A stretch of 64,000 bases of DNA from Apostichopus japonicus (Eukaryota; Echinodermata; Holothuroidea; Aspidochirotida; Stichopodidae): the NCBI RefSeq assembly GCF_037975245.1, contig NC_092567.1:19412876-19476875 (forward strand), read 5' to 3'. Shown here piece after piece: positions 51,501-62,715 of the stretch (position 1 is the first letter of the stretch; every line of letters begins with the position of its first letter). The notes beneath the pieces are model-generated. The model saw only the letters and a list, made by a program, of their open reading frames with translations. It was not told the origin of the DNA and ran no database searches. The position numbers and the translations under genes are program-made.

Positions 51501-54500
51501 AGAATTGCACGGAGTGAATTCCTTCTCTCTCACATCAAAAACTATGATTACTTGCAAGCTATTCTTTTCTATGTTTAGGAATCGATTGTCCAGATAGTTT
51601 ATCATGTTTGTTCGTCTAGTTATTCTTAGAAAACTATGAAAAACAAAGAAGAAAATAAGAAGAGGACAACTTTTTTTATTAATAAACAAGATTAATAAAC
51701 AAGACAACTAAAGACTGGCACCTAAACTTCTGTGTGGAAAGTATTGCAAGCTGACACAACAAACTTGATAAAATAGAAGTAAAAAATGAGAAAAGAAAGA
51801 AAGAAAAGAAATGAAAAAATTCTTTGAATACACTCCACAAACATAACTCATATCTAAAGGATATATTTGAGGAAGGTTTTCTTTCCGTGAGGGTAACATA
51901 ACTATCTCCAAGTTACGGGGAATAATCTCCTAGAGTAGGACCTTGACCAAAAGTACTTCTTGTTTGCAGCTTCTCAAGACAAAGGATCTAATTACTGGTG
52001 TGTAAAAGTGCTCCAAATCACAGGAAATTGTTTCGGAGCCACCAAAAAGCAAGTCAGTATGCAGAGCCGAAAAGGATGACCCGTTAATGAGACCAAAAGT
52101 GCAAACAAGACCAGAGAATATTTTACAAGTCTGGGGTGATCTTATCTTCTTAATTTCAAAGGACATCTCTGAGTAACCACTTCCTTTCAAGGTATATCTG
52201 TTTTTTATGTAAAGATTGGTTTTAATATCTTAATCAAGTTTTTCCCTGACCACTAACAAATAATTCATATGTTTTTGCTCCAGAAAAATATATCTTATTC
52301 TTACATCCAGCAGAGTAGATGCTGTTTTAGTGGCAATTGAAGACAAATTGTAAAAGGAAGGTAGATACTAAATCACTTTAATAGCATGAGAGCTGGAGAA
52401 AGATGTGATGCGATACTGGATAAATTGTTACCAGTGTTAGTTACTGAATCAGTCATAACAGGTTGCCCTCTTTCTCCCAAATTTGAACCTATGTATTGAG
52501 CGCTTTAGTCTTGATAGTCACTGGTTAATGTTATGACCTCCTCCCCCCACCCGCCACCCCCCACCCGCCACCCAGCCTAAATTGTTCAACCTATTCCAGA
52601 AAAACAAGCTTTTCCTCTGCTAGTCACGGGAGCAATATACATATATATGTGCCCTACAATTTCTGCTATGATTATTAAAAACCTAAGTTCTTTTGCGATT
52701 ACCAAATGACTGCAATATGCAATATTTGAGCGAGATCTTTCACGGATCTTTGTTGACTGGAAAGATACCATCACATAAATAGGCTTTATTCTGGGTTTCC
52801 TTCGACCCAAATGCTGTGGTGGTTACTCTCCTTGTAAACAAAGAAATGGTGTGGTAGTAAAGCTTCCTAGTCGTAGGTTATAACTGTATTAGACAAATTC
52901 CCAAGAATCGTACAACTCGTTGCTATGACAACTTGGACAATTTACGAGATAGGGAAAAAAAAAAAAAATTAAATTTATGGGGTAATTCTGACAAAATTGC
53001 ACAACTAATCAGTTTTCAAAGGAAGCTTTAACGTTTTGCAAGAATGCGATATATATATTCTTACCCTCGTCAAAACTAATGTCCGTAAATCCGTCAAGAC
53101 GCCAGTGCTTTCCTTGTTCAGACCAATAAACTAGTTGGGGCTCTTCGCTGTACAGAACATTATCTGGAAGTCTGATAATAAAACACAGCGATAGTGCATA
53201 AGATTAATGACAAATTAAAAGTTTCCTTTTCGAAGAATATCGTCAAAGTCACCAGGTGCTAAATTGTACATTGTCGTCCAGTATTCATATATTAATTTTT
53301 TGCTATATAAATAACAAAATTTAACTTTAACAAAGAAAAAAGGGGGAGAAAAAAACAAAAAAACAAAATTGACTTGTTTCACTGCCTAATTGCACTAAGA
53401 TCTTTTAAAGTCAAACTAAAGAAACCACAGTTGTTTATAAACGCTCGACCCCACAAAATGAACAAAGACCAAACACATTAATGGCAATCAAACCATAAAA
53501 CCTGCTTTGAAATTATACGACTTACTTGAATTTTATGCCAAGAGGAGGTGCTCCCAGGGCCTCAGCGGCCGCTGCTGCATTCGCCACAGCCTTGGGGTCC
53601 AGGGTTTGGCCCATAGTGATAGTCCCTGACAAGGTTTGGCCCAATTTAGGGGCATCATTTATAGCTGGATATGGGACTCTCTGCAACTCGCTGCTCGTCA
53701 CTAGAAAAAGAAAGACACAATTTGTGAATTACCGTCGAATATCATCTTCAAGTTTCATTTATTCTATTTGGTTTTAAGAGAGATTGGGACTAGTTATATT
53801 AGTACCTTACAAAATCATTCTTTACTTTCATGTGACCTGCTGTGATGCTCTGTTGGTCTATAAACCAGACCAATAACTTGGTATGACCTCATACAGTTAA
53901 ATACATTGTTAAAAAGACACTTCAGTTTTATATCCCTGAAACTGAAGCAATATTTGCAAAAGTATCTCTTACTACGCAATTTAAAAAATATCCATTTTGA
54001 GCCATATATAATTGCCACTGTTACATAATGGCATAGGAGGCAACCTTCCAAATAGTACTAATTTCAACTAATTAAAGGTACCAGCTCCCTCATTAAACCA
54101 ATCTAGCTTGTTTGCTTATCAACTGATTAATCACTTTGCTGTGATTTCCATTTTACTTGAATGCTTTCATTCTATACATTAAATGGAACTATAAATCACA
54201 TTGTGATTAATCCTCCCCCACAACAAAGAAAAAGAAAAGGAAAAAAAGAAGGTATAATTGTTTTGTCAGCATGTAAAATCATGCATGCTCTAACACGTTG
54301 CCACAGAAACGGCTGAAAACATATTGAATTAGGTTACAGCAAGGTCATAGGAAGCTGGAAATTACTGTGACAGGATAAGGCATTAATGGTTTTCTTCCTT
54401 CATAAACTTGAGCTTAAAGAGTAAACTCTCAAGAAGAGCTATGATAAGAAATAGAAAAAAAAGGTTCCCTCAAGGGAAAGAGTGATTTACTGCTGTTTAA

Positions 54501-54830
54501 AAAAGGAAACGATCTATATATATCCAAAATAGAAACCACCGAAATAATCTTGTAACTTAAAAAGACAAGGCACACACACTCCCAAGCATGTTTTAACTTG
54601 CTGAAATATGGACAGCACGTTTTACTATTAATGAACAACAATTTAGTACTCTTCTAACTGTTAAAGACTTGTTGCACAATCAACAATGGAGATGGCATTT
54701 AACCTTGTAATTTATTAGGAGGTACAGTTTAACAAAAGTTTAACAAAAACTTAGGCAAAGTGTGTGTTCGATTTCAAATTTAATATTCTTTATGAAAATG
54801 TTCTTTTCTCAATGCACTTTGTGTTGTTTG

Positions 54831-54881
<51 letters not shown>

Positions 54882-56737
54882 TATAGCTGTTAATGTAAAC
54901 ATTGACAACTTTTCATTCCAGATTCTTATGCAAATAGAAGGCTATGTCTAGACTCAACCCAGCTGGGACAACCTTTTTACAAACTGTCTTTTCATGTCCT
55001 GATTCAAAGCTCTCGTACTGACAGTACAAACCGAACAAGTGAGAAGAAACGGATGAATGTTACAAATAAACGTTTAATACCTTGCGTCATGATCCAGCCC
55101 TTAACTTGCTTCGGTTGAGGTGGCAGTGCCAAGAGGTCAAAGTTCAGGACACCGCCCAGAACTTGATAAGCTCTTAAATCTACTGTATCTTCATCTTCGA
55201 ATTCATTCATCTCATCATCGTCGTCCTCGTCGCCATCTTCATCACCGCCTCCCTCAGCGGCTTCTCCCTCAGTTGCCCCCGCTGCTTCAGCTGATCCTTG
55301 CTTCTCATCAGTCTTTTCATCATTTTCTCCTGAGGAAATTTATAAAATCCAGTTTTTTAATTATTGTAGTTTGTGATCACTCCAACCGATGAGAAACACT
55401 ACATATTTAGAGCGGGGCTAACTTGTGTCTGTGTGTGGGATGGGAGTTGTGGGGAGGGGGGACGGCATTCAAGTGTTTGGGCGTACAGGTTGGGTCCTGA
55501 AGGCCTGGGTACCTCTCTACGACCTTAATGTGATGTCTAGCTGTTCCTATTTCTCCTTGGGTCATTTACCTGCTGCTTCTCCGACCACTTCAGCGGTATC
55601 TTCATCTTTCTTCTCTTCGGTCTCTTTTGCATCTCCTTCGACTTCCTTCTATGAGAACAAAGGCAAGAATATTGTCAATCGTAAGTTCACAAGACAGATA
55701 AGGGTAAATTTATGTGTAAAAACAGTAGATCTGGCAGGTGGTCAACTGGGGGGAGGGGGGCAGGGATGAGGACACTGCACATCAGTCTTGAAAGTCATTG
55801 AAATATTAAGTTTTGACTGCAATGAAGAACAGACGCTATTTCCTGAAAGTTCTATTTGATAATTAGTCTAATGTATTACCTTGTCCTCTTCTACAGCCTC
55901 CCCTGCCTCTCCTCCTTTTGGTTCCTCTCCATTCTGTTTCTCCTCCTCGGGAAGCTCTACGACCTCCAAAACGGATGTCTTCTTCTTCTTTTTCTTTAAG
56001 CTGAAGGTCCGACAGCGGTGAGAGTAGTGGTCGTATTTTGTCTGGATGAAACGGACAGCGACATCGGAGAGAGCAAGTTGCTTCGGGAGCTCGAAGGAGA
56101 GTTTACTCTTTTCAAACTCGTATGATTTAAATCTGGGAAGAAAAATTCAGAAAATCTCAGAAAAGCATTAAAGGTCGGGCAAAGCTAGGTCATAAATATG
56201 ACTGTTTGTGCATGAACAAATATGATACACACACATTTACTCATCCCCAATTTGGTCACTTTAATAATACAAAAGGACTGAGGCCTCATAGAAAGGCTTT
56301 GTCTAAAATTCATCTAAAAAGTTTGTCTAAAAAACTTTGTCTAAAAAGTTCTTTTATTCGTACCGACAGGAATGACGGTAAATATCATCATTGAAAGAAA
56401 TAGTTCAGAGGTTTTCCATATTTATCGCTAATAACTTCAAACATGTAAAACAACACTTCACAACAACACATAGATACTCATATGAAGTACAGGTCAAGAG
56501 AAAATGACATTTAAAAAGTCACCTCGTCTGCCCAACATTTTAAACTGAACAAACGTGGTTATGATGTCGTCTATTCAACTCTTTGACGATATGCAACCTA
56601 GATGGACCATATATACCTCAAAGCTGTGAACACCTTCACAAAAAAAGTATTGCTTTCTGAGAGAACAAATGAGCTGTTTTAGGGTTTTTAAATGTAATAG
56701 AAAATTGTCACAAAAGAAAAAAGAAATTCAATGACAA

Positions 56738-56768
<31 letters not shown>

Positions 56769-56993
56769 TTTTTTATCTAGTAATTCACTTGTATTTGTAA
56801 CTTGAAACAGGGATCTGTGAGGACTTAACAACTTCCTGCCTGCCTGAATTCTATTTGATTATTTTCCAGATGAAAAGACTGAAACTAACCTGGGATTTTT
56901 GGTGAGGTTCCCCCAAACCATGAAAAGCATGCATTCATTTCCGTTTACTAGTTGTAGGTTGCCCGATTCACTATCGGCTTGGTACGTAGCTCC
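45585..56993 (-). CDS. DNAI7 (CASC1): DNAI7/CASC1 (CFAP94), axonemal dynein-associated protein, 12 C-terminal exons
   Basis: Exons: 56993-56890, 56132-55880, 55648-55570, 55329-55081, 53700-53526, 53171-53065, 50552-50386, 49830-49732, 48613-48542, 47962-47813, 46370-46269, 45719-45585 (stop TAA at 45587-45585). All GT-AG with agreeing phases; 563 residues visible. Family blocks in order: MVWGNLTKNPR, LPKQLALSDVAVRF with TKYDHYSH, a Lys-rich then very acidic linker (exons 2-4), DTVDLRAYQVLGGV with LPPQPKQVKGW, EGKHWRLDGFTDISFDEG-like block (QGKHWRLDGF), CIQDKHINMPFQSWELKPL, YQQMALTASNFAYSWSKWN, and the end FHADLYHMVLELSSD. These match the Casc1 family over its middle and C-terminal part. Family role: adaptor for axonemal dynein arms needed for ciliary and flagellar beating. 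Human DNAI7 has roughly 150-200 more N-terminal residues (coiled coil); these exons were not found up to 64000. A TTAA-type MITE (49351-49705) sits 25 bp from one exon. Confidence 0.93.
45808..45885. repeat. Short tandem repeat, 30-bp unit, DNAI7 last intron
   Basis: GGTCCCTCCAATGCAAT alternates with GGTCCCTCCAATT for about 2.5 units. It is 90 bp from the last exon. Nothing else is visible. Confidence 0.8.
46561..46919 (+). mobile_element. TTAA-type MITE, copy 5
   Basis: Flanked by TTAA at 46557-46560 and 46920-46923. Ends AGGGTGTGAAGACTCGCTC and GGGGCGAGTCTTCAATGCCT. The interior is collinear with copy 2 with scattered substitutions. It lies in the intron between DNAI7 exons 47813-47962 and 46269-46370. 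Confidence 0.9.
48031..48145. repeat. Tandem repeat, ~33-bp unit, DNAI7 intron
   Basis: About three and a half units of GGGAGGTCAAATGCAAGGGT with a variable linker (CATCGCTGGT or GGGTGCTGGT). No function is visible. Confidence 0.85.
49351..49705 (-). mobile_element. TTAA-type MITE, copy 6 (inverted), near a splice donor
   Basis: The same family in reverse orientation: begins AGGCATTGAAGACTTGCCCC after TTAA (49347-49350) and ends GCGAGTCTTCACACCCT before TTAA (49706-49709). Its flank begins 22 nt inside the intron that follows DNAI7 exon 49732-49830. Confidence 0.9.
50945..51312. repeat. Tandem repeat, ~70-bp unit, 5 copies, DNAI7 intron
   Basis: Units contain CTTCCAAGAAGTCACAAGG, TTTAAAAATGAGCAAGG, a short variable part ACAAACTGTTGCAATTC and a C-rich linker. 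One unit is shortened. It lies in the long intron between exons 53065-53171 and 50386-50552. Confidence 0.9.
51313..53064. other. Rest of the 2.5-kb DNAI7 intron, nothing recognised
   Basis: AT-rich intron sequence with small open frames of 60-120 codons, none resembling a known protein or bordered by fitting splice sites. A short C-rich repeat (CCCACCCGCCACC twice) is at 52546-52572. Confidence 0.5.
54832..54884. repeat. (TA)n microsatellite
   Basis: About 25 TA dinucleotides with one CA interruption near 54868, in the DNAI7 intron between exons 55081-55329 and 53526-53700. Confidence 0.95.
54970..55027. mobile_element. Partial relative of the 10254 MITE
   Basis: Contains GCTGGGACAACCTTTT and, 34 bp on, CAAAGCTCTCGTACTGACAG, matching the outer and inner inverted-repeat parts of one half of the element at 10254-10432. 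The other half is missing. It lies 54 bp downstream (transcript sense) of DNAI7 exon 55081-55329. Confidence 0.5.
56747..56769. repeat. (TA)n microsatellite, short
   Basis: About 11 TA dinucleotides after an A run, in the first visible DNAI7 intron. Confidence 0.9.
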
Positions 56994-57344
56994 CTGAAAT
57001 GAGACAAACAGCAAACACTTCAACAATCATTTGTAAAATGAAAATGAATTTAATTATTAACCAGAAATTGGCGGGAAACAGCAGAAAGACAAAGAACTTA
57101 TCGAACAAAACCAGACTTTAAAGCAGGTGTTAATCTATGCTGAATGTACTGTATATACGACCTGTTCAAAGTATCTCTTTCGAGATCCGGCTTAAGGAAT
57201 TACAAATGACTTCGAGTTGGTTAGAATCATGTTTGATCTCTAGAGTAAGCGAAACAGAACTAGTATTGTTCGATACAGGTGACAAACACCTACAGTGGAA
57301 TTACGACCTTCCTTACCGGTTTCGAACCTATGGACATACAATCA

Positions 57345-57405
57345 GCGTCCATAGCCTAGTGGTTAGGGTGTCCGCATATAAAGCGTTCGAATCCCGGTGG
57401 AGGCT
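57345..57405 (+). repeat. tRNA-like (SINE head) sequence
   Basis: CCTAGTGGTTAGGGTGTCC resembles the A-box arm and GTTCGAATCCCGG the B box of a tRNA promoter, 28 bp apart. The cloverleaf is incomplete (no good acceptor stem), so this is a tRNA-derived repeat or pseudogene rather than a tRNA gene. It is followed by a (TA)n tract. Confidence 0.6.
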
Positions 57406-57449
57406 GGAAGTATTTCACCTTTCTGGATTTTCCAACTCATTATGTTTCC

Positions 57450-57450
<1 letters not shown>

Positions 57451-57514
<64 letters not shown>

Positions 57515-57523
57515 TATATCAAT
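57451..57523. repeat. (TA)n microsatellite
   Basis: About 35 TA dinucleotides with a TATGTA interruption near 57478, directly downstream of the tRNA-like repeat; it may be that repeat's tail. Confidence 0.95.
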
Positions 57524-57985
57524 AAATCACTTTGGTCGAACAATTTTTATGGATGTATCTGCTGTTCAATTAACATCTAGAATTCTACTCAGTGTTATCA
57601 AATTGTGGTAAAATACATGTCCCCTGTATAACTCTGCGTTCCTAACTTGTAGCAGGATATATTATTATTTATGTCATAGTAACAAGGTCAGCAGCACTTT
57701 CAGTTCCACATGGAGGAAAATCAGTGGCATTTCCAAGGCCTTACGGGGGATTTCCGTCAGGGAGGTATTAATACAATGCTGTACAATGTTACAGGAGATT
57801 CATTCTGATTCGATAATTACGTATGAAGAGTGCAGGGCAGAGTGCTCTCAACAGTGGGGATCTCATCTCCACCCACACCTCCCCCTCTTAATCTTCCCAT
57901 CCTTTTGTAGAAACACAGTAACAAATGAATACTTATTTGTTACTAATCAAAAGAGGAAATGAAATGTCCTCATCTCTTGAATCTA

Positions 57986-58046
57986 CCCTCCACCTAGCTC
58001 CTCCCTTCCACCTAGCTCCTCCCCTCTCCTAGCTCCTCCCCTCCCC
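57986..58046. repeat. Short tandem repeat CTAGCTCCTCCC
   Basis: Four imperfect units of CTAGCTCCTCCC with short linkers (CTTCCAC, CTCTC). No function is visible. Confidence 0.8.
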
Positions 58047-58859
58047 AATGCTATCCATCTGTTGTACAATATGTACCAATAATAAATGAGTTATTATTAT
58101 GTCCGTAATTGAACATTTCCCTCCCTTTGTTTCCCCTCGTCATCCCACCCCACTATAACTTCTCCTGGTTGTAGAAACACCAACAATTGGAGAATGCTTA
58201 TTGTCGCTACACAAATTTATGCTTAGACCGACTGCCCTTTTTGTGTTTTATATCAAATCTCTGAATAACTGCACCCAAAGCTTGAACGAAAGATTGCAAA
58301 ACTGCCCCGGCACCAAGATAATGATATGTAGGGCAGGTTTACATTACACCTTAAATATTCTAAGCCATGACCGACACTCACACAAAAGAAAATGTTAATT
58401 TCAACTGTTTGAAAGTTCAAAGTACTCTTCTTCTCATTGTCTATACATAATTGAGTCAGCTAACGATGTGACACGATATCACAAACACACACACACATAT
58501 ACGTACAGTACACTGTGACACGTTGGCGTACTGGCTAATTACTTTATGTGATAAGGGTTCTGTTGCCGTACTGCCACATGTGACTTATTATCGCTGAGTC
58601 AGGGGAAATTACCTTTATCCGCTTCTCTACCAGGGAAATCAAATTTCCTTTATGTAAAAATTATAGACTAACGAGATGTGACGGACGTCAATTGTTAGTG
58701 GGATGCACTGGAATTTGAATAACGCTTAGCAAGTTGCGTAGAGATTCGAGCTACAGCTCGATAAACTGATTCTGAAGCAATCTGAGAAAAAGTAATATAT
58801 GCCAGTAGGGCACATTGTAACCTTAACTGTGATTTCACACCCTTTAGCCCTGATATAGT

Positions 58860-59103
58860 GTGGAGTGTTAGCTTACTGGTTAATGCCGGTGCCTTTCAAT
58901 CATAAGGTCCAGAGTTCGAGTCACTCCAAGATTAATGTATGGCGTCCAGTTACAGAGTTTTTGACAATTGACAATTCATAATCAAGGACATTAATATATG
59001 AATCTAAGAGACTGACTTCGGTCAGCTTGCGACTTTGATAAGCCAATGATGGCTTCTTCGCGAGTTCCTACTTGCAGGAGGATCTAAATACATACATACA
59101 TAT
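58860..59103 (+). mobile_element. tRNA-derived SINE with (CATA)n tail
   Basis: Promoter-like A box TTAGCTTACTGGTTAATGCC and B box GAGTTCGAGTCAC 35 bp on. A body of about 160 bp follows, including GACTTCGGTCAGCTTGCGAC and GATGGCTTCTTCGCGAGTTC, ending in CATACATACATATAG. This order (tRNA head, body, simple tail) defines a SINE. A target duplication is not clear (ATATAGTGT upstream, ATATAGAGT downstream). Confidence 0.7.
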
Positions 59104-60168
59104 AGAGTACTACTCTATCGTCAGTAACATATACACAAGATAGTTATATTCAAGCCCAGAACAGTGTACAGGTGCTATTATACGAGGGAATAATTTATCT
59201 GGTATCGTATTAAAAACAAGGCTAGGAAAAACAGTCCAATTACTACGCAAGTGCAAAGCTGTAGGGCAGATCACGTTCACAGGAAGTAAGGATTTTACAA
59301 GAGACAAATCTCATAGCCTTTAAGACTGCTATGCAAACTTTGATCCTTTAATTTACTCCTTGCATCAACTTACTATTTTAATATAAAAAATATGTCCTAG
59401 AGATATGAATGGAGACACAATCCCAAACTACCATCTGAAGCTGATATGATAAATTCCTTCAAAACGGCTAAGAAATTCTCGCTGCGTCATTTTAAAGGTA
59501 TCCTATATTATAACAGTCCTGTGTTCTTGGCAAAATCTGTGATGTCATAGCGCCAAATAAAATCTGTAACTTTTAGGTCTTCATATTGTCACGGGTCAGT
59601 AGAATGTTAACACTAAAACCAATGCCATAAATAATAGGTCAGTATTTATAAATTTTAAATTTTTTTTTTCAATATTGATAGTAATTAACACATACAGAAA
59701 AGGAGCACATACTCTATGCATGGTTCTATGGATGTCATACTTGGACTTGCCTAAGTCATCAACCTTATGCGTAACAACGTCATGTGCACCATATTTCAAA
59801 CGTGGACTACAAATTGTCTAAAATTAAGAAAGGTTTGGGTTAATTTACTGGAGAATTTTTGCTTAACTTTGAAAAAGGGAGTGTACTGTACGTCCCAACA
59901 CCGATTCTTGAACCCGGAGGAGTGTTCTGAGTTTCCAGCGAATGAATGTAAAATGACAAGAAAATCACACGACTGAACGTTTTTTTCTCTTAAAACTGAT
60001 CTAAAAAACAGAGTAAGATTTTTGGCTTTTTCATCATTCTTACCTCTTATCACATAGATCAATATTGATGGTTTGGGTTTGGCCATCTTTGTGTTAAACT
60101 TTTCAATATTATGGCAATATCAGGTCAATATTTCACATATGACTAGAAATATCTCAATCCATCTAAGA

Positions 60169-60534
60169 CAGGGGTGGGCAACATACGGTCCGCGGGCCAC
60201 ATGGCACCCGCCAGTGATTTTTTTGCGGCCCGTGAGATGTCTCAAGTAAAAGAAAAAAATTCAATCTATTTTACATCATCACAAAAATGAGCTAGTTGCT
60301 CAGAATTTATCGGCACTAATGATGCTGTCAGGTAGGCCTATGATCCCCATTAATTATCAACTGTACTGTATTGACATTATGTTTTTGTGAATACAGATTT
60401 AGTACACACACCTGCTTGAAAGTCCTCGGAGTCAAATATTTGAAATCAACAGCAGGTCGTTGTTTAGGTGCGGCCCAGTCAATTTTTCACTCCTTATATC
60501 TGGCCCATTTATTCAAGAAGGTTGCCCACCCCTG
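60169..60534. mobile_element. Non-autonomous hAT element, perfect 8-bp target duplication
   Basis: Flanked by ATCTAAGA on both sides (60161-60168 and 60535-60542). Ends CAGGGGTGGGCAAC and GTTGCCCACCCCTG, 14 bp inverted and perfect. Near the left end is CGGTCCGCGGGCCACATG. 366 bp, no transposase. CAGGGGTGGGCAA ends and an 8-bp duplication are characteristic of widespread animal hAT families. Confidence 0.95.
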
Positions 60535-61687
60535 ATCTAAGATATAATTTTGGTTTACAACCAGTTTGCTACTCCTTGGCAGAGTCATTTTGAGAAAATT
60601 AAAAAATTCCCCTTAATTGGAAGTAACGTTTCATGCTCTTTCACCAACATATGAACGTTTTTTTTTTTAATATTTAAAATTTTGTGCAGGTATATGCTAC
60701 TCTCTGTTTTAACTTTTAGTTATGGCAGTACACGATGAGGTACTTCAGGTAAGCTTCACTTGAAACTAGGTTTCAATTTCAAAAGATCTCTTCTTCAATA
60801 ATTTATGGAAGAAATTGTACATATTTTATATGATTCTGCAGAATGTTAAAAATACTGCTTTCAATCTATGTTGTACTTATCACTTTCTATTTTTGAAAAT
60901 AATTTAAATAAAAATCCTTTTAATTTTCTGAGGGTCGTCAGTTAAAGCGGCTGGGTTACATAGTCTAACACACTCCTTTTTACTTAGGTCAGTTCCTCAA
61001 AAACAACACAAAACTCGATAAAAAAAGGTGACATTTTGATGGACTCATATGACTTAGATTCCATGCTTTACAATTTATCAAGGAAAAAGGGATGTTGAAT
61101 GTTCTCTTAACATTGTTTTCCAAAAGCCAAAAATATTTCAGTCCACTTTTTTAATTTGATCTTTTGACTTTTATTACAACTCGCCAGGCTTTCATCAGTT
61201 TATGTTCGTACTCTCTGATACATGTGCTTTTAGCTGAAGCAGTTTATTCAAGTGAGAACTGCAACAGTTTTGAATGTTTTAGGAGACTTGTCAAACTAAT
61301 ATTTCTTATATTCAGTTATAGCAGTGCTTTGGCTTTAAATATGCCTTTATTCCACTTCCCAGATATGTCCAATGCAGTAATTAACTTCTATCCCATATGT
61401 TTTGTAGTAACTTCCTATCGTAAAGGTACTACTACCTAGAATGCTTGGATTCAGACCAGCAAAAATTCAAGAATTTAACCATCGTGCTCCACCGATCAAC
61501 TTGCATTCCTGAGTCACTGGTTAAACCAATTGTAAAACAACTAATTTATGGCACAATGTACAATCTGAGTAAAAACAAATCAGATTGTCAATTGTGCTAT
61601 AAATTAAGTTTACTTTCCATGTCTTAATCATGTGGTATTTGCATTTTGATCGGGCCAGTCACCATGTAAACACAACCAGAAGAATTC

Positions 61688-61814
61688 AAGGGTGTGAAGA
61701 CTCGCGCAAAAAGAAACGTCTAATGCCAGTTATCTGACCTAGTTTCGAATGAAGTGAAACAGAAGTGTTAGACACCACCATCGATCCTAGAAAATACATT
61801 CACAGCTTGCTACA
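61688..61814 (+). mobile_element. TTAA-type MITE, copy 7, truncated
   Basis: Has only the left third of the family: AAGGGTGTGAAGACTCGCGC through CTAGTTTCGAATGAAGTG to CACAGCTTGCTAC, after which unique sequence follows. The left target site is decayed (TTCA). Confidence 0.85.
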
Positions 61815-62109
61815 GACGATTTATATCCGAATGAAGAGAATTGCATTTGAGGTTGACCGTTATTTGACTTTCCTTAAGTTAGGTTTGTGGAAAATTCAGT
61901 TCTTACTGGGACGAAAACATGATAGTAAAACATGTAGTCTACTGTTAAAAAAAAAGCCAGAAAGAAATCAAATGTGTTTATCAGTTTGACAACATATGAC
62001 AGCATTTGCTCCTGAACTAAAGCAACTATGCCCATAGTATAACCATCACTTTCTTGTGTATACCTTAGAAGAAATTTCTAATCTGAGTAGTGTTTCAAAG
62101 ATCTGTTTA

Positions 62110-62715
62110 GAAGAGATACAAACCCAACCCTTTATTTATGTGATAGAGATCGGACATGAACACCCCTCCACAAACACTATTGATTTATGTGATAGAGATA
62201 ACTGTCGTAAACAACACCCCCACCCCTTTCCACTACCACAGACAGGAGACACAAACCCAACCATCATTATTGATCTTTGTGATAGAAATAACCGTCATAA
62301 ACTACCCCCCCCCCTCCCTCCACAGACGGTAGACACAAACCCAACCATCTTATTGATCTGTGATAGAGATAACCGTCATAAACTACCCCCCCCCCCCTCC
62401 CTCCACAGACAGGAGACACAAGCCCAACCATAATTATTGATCTATTTGATATAGATAACCGTTATAAACTACCCCCCACCCCTCCCCCTCCAAAGACAGG
62501 AGACACAAACCGAACTATCATTAATGATCTATGTGATAGAGATAACCATCATAAACTACCCCCCACCCCTTCCCCCTCCATAGACAGGAGACACAAGCCC
62601 AACCATAATTATTGATCTACTTGATATAGATAACCGTTATAAACTACCCCCCTCCCCCCTCCCTCCACAGATGGGAGACACAAACCCAACCATCATTAAT
62701 GATCTGTGATAGAGA
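62110..62715. repeat. C-rich tandem array, ~85-95-bp unit, 6-7 copies
   Basis: Units contain GATCTGTGATAGAGATAACC, GTCATAAACTA, a C run (CCCCCCCCCTCCCTCCACAG) and ACAGGAGACACAAACCCAAC. The unit differs mainly in C-run length. Open frames across it are repeat artefacts. Confidence 0.9.

Noticed and set aside
57345..57405. Functional tRNA gene
   Set aside because: A and B boxes are present but the acceptor and anticodon stems do not form properly; better explained as a tRNA-derived repeat.
59110..59307. 65-codon minus-strand frame (VKSLLPVNVICPTALHLRS)
   Set aside because: Faintly retroelement-like but too short and without any diagnostic motif; not called.
59722..59802. Candidate N-terminal DNAI7 exon (KVDDLGKSKYDIHR)
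   Set aside because: Good donor, but the sequence does not align with the DNAI7 segment preceding the exon at 56993; kept only as an unassigned open stretch.
62056..62433. 125-codon plus-strand frame
   Set aside because: Composed of the C-rich tandem repeat unit; the periodic protein is a repeat artefact.
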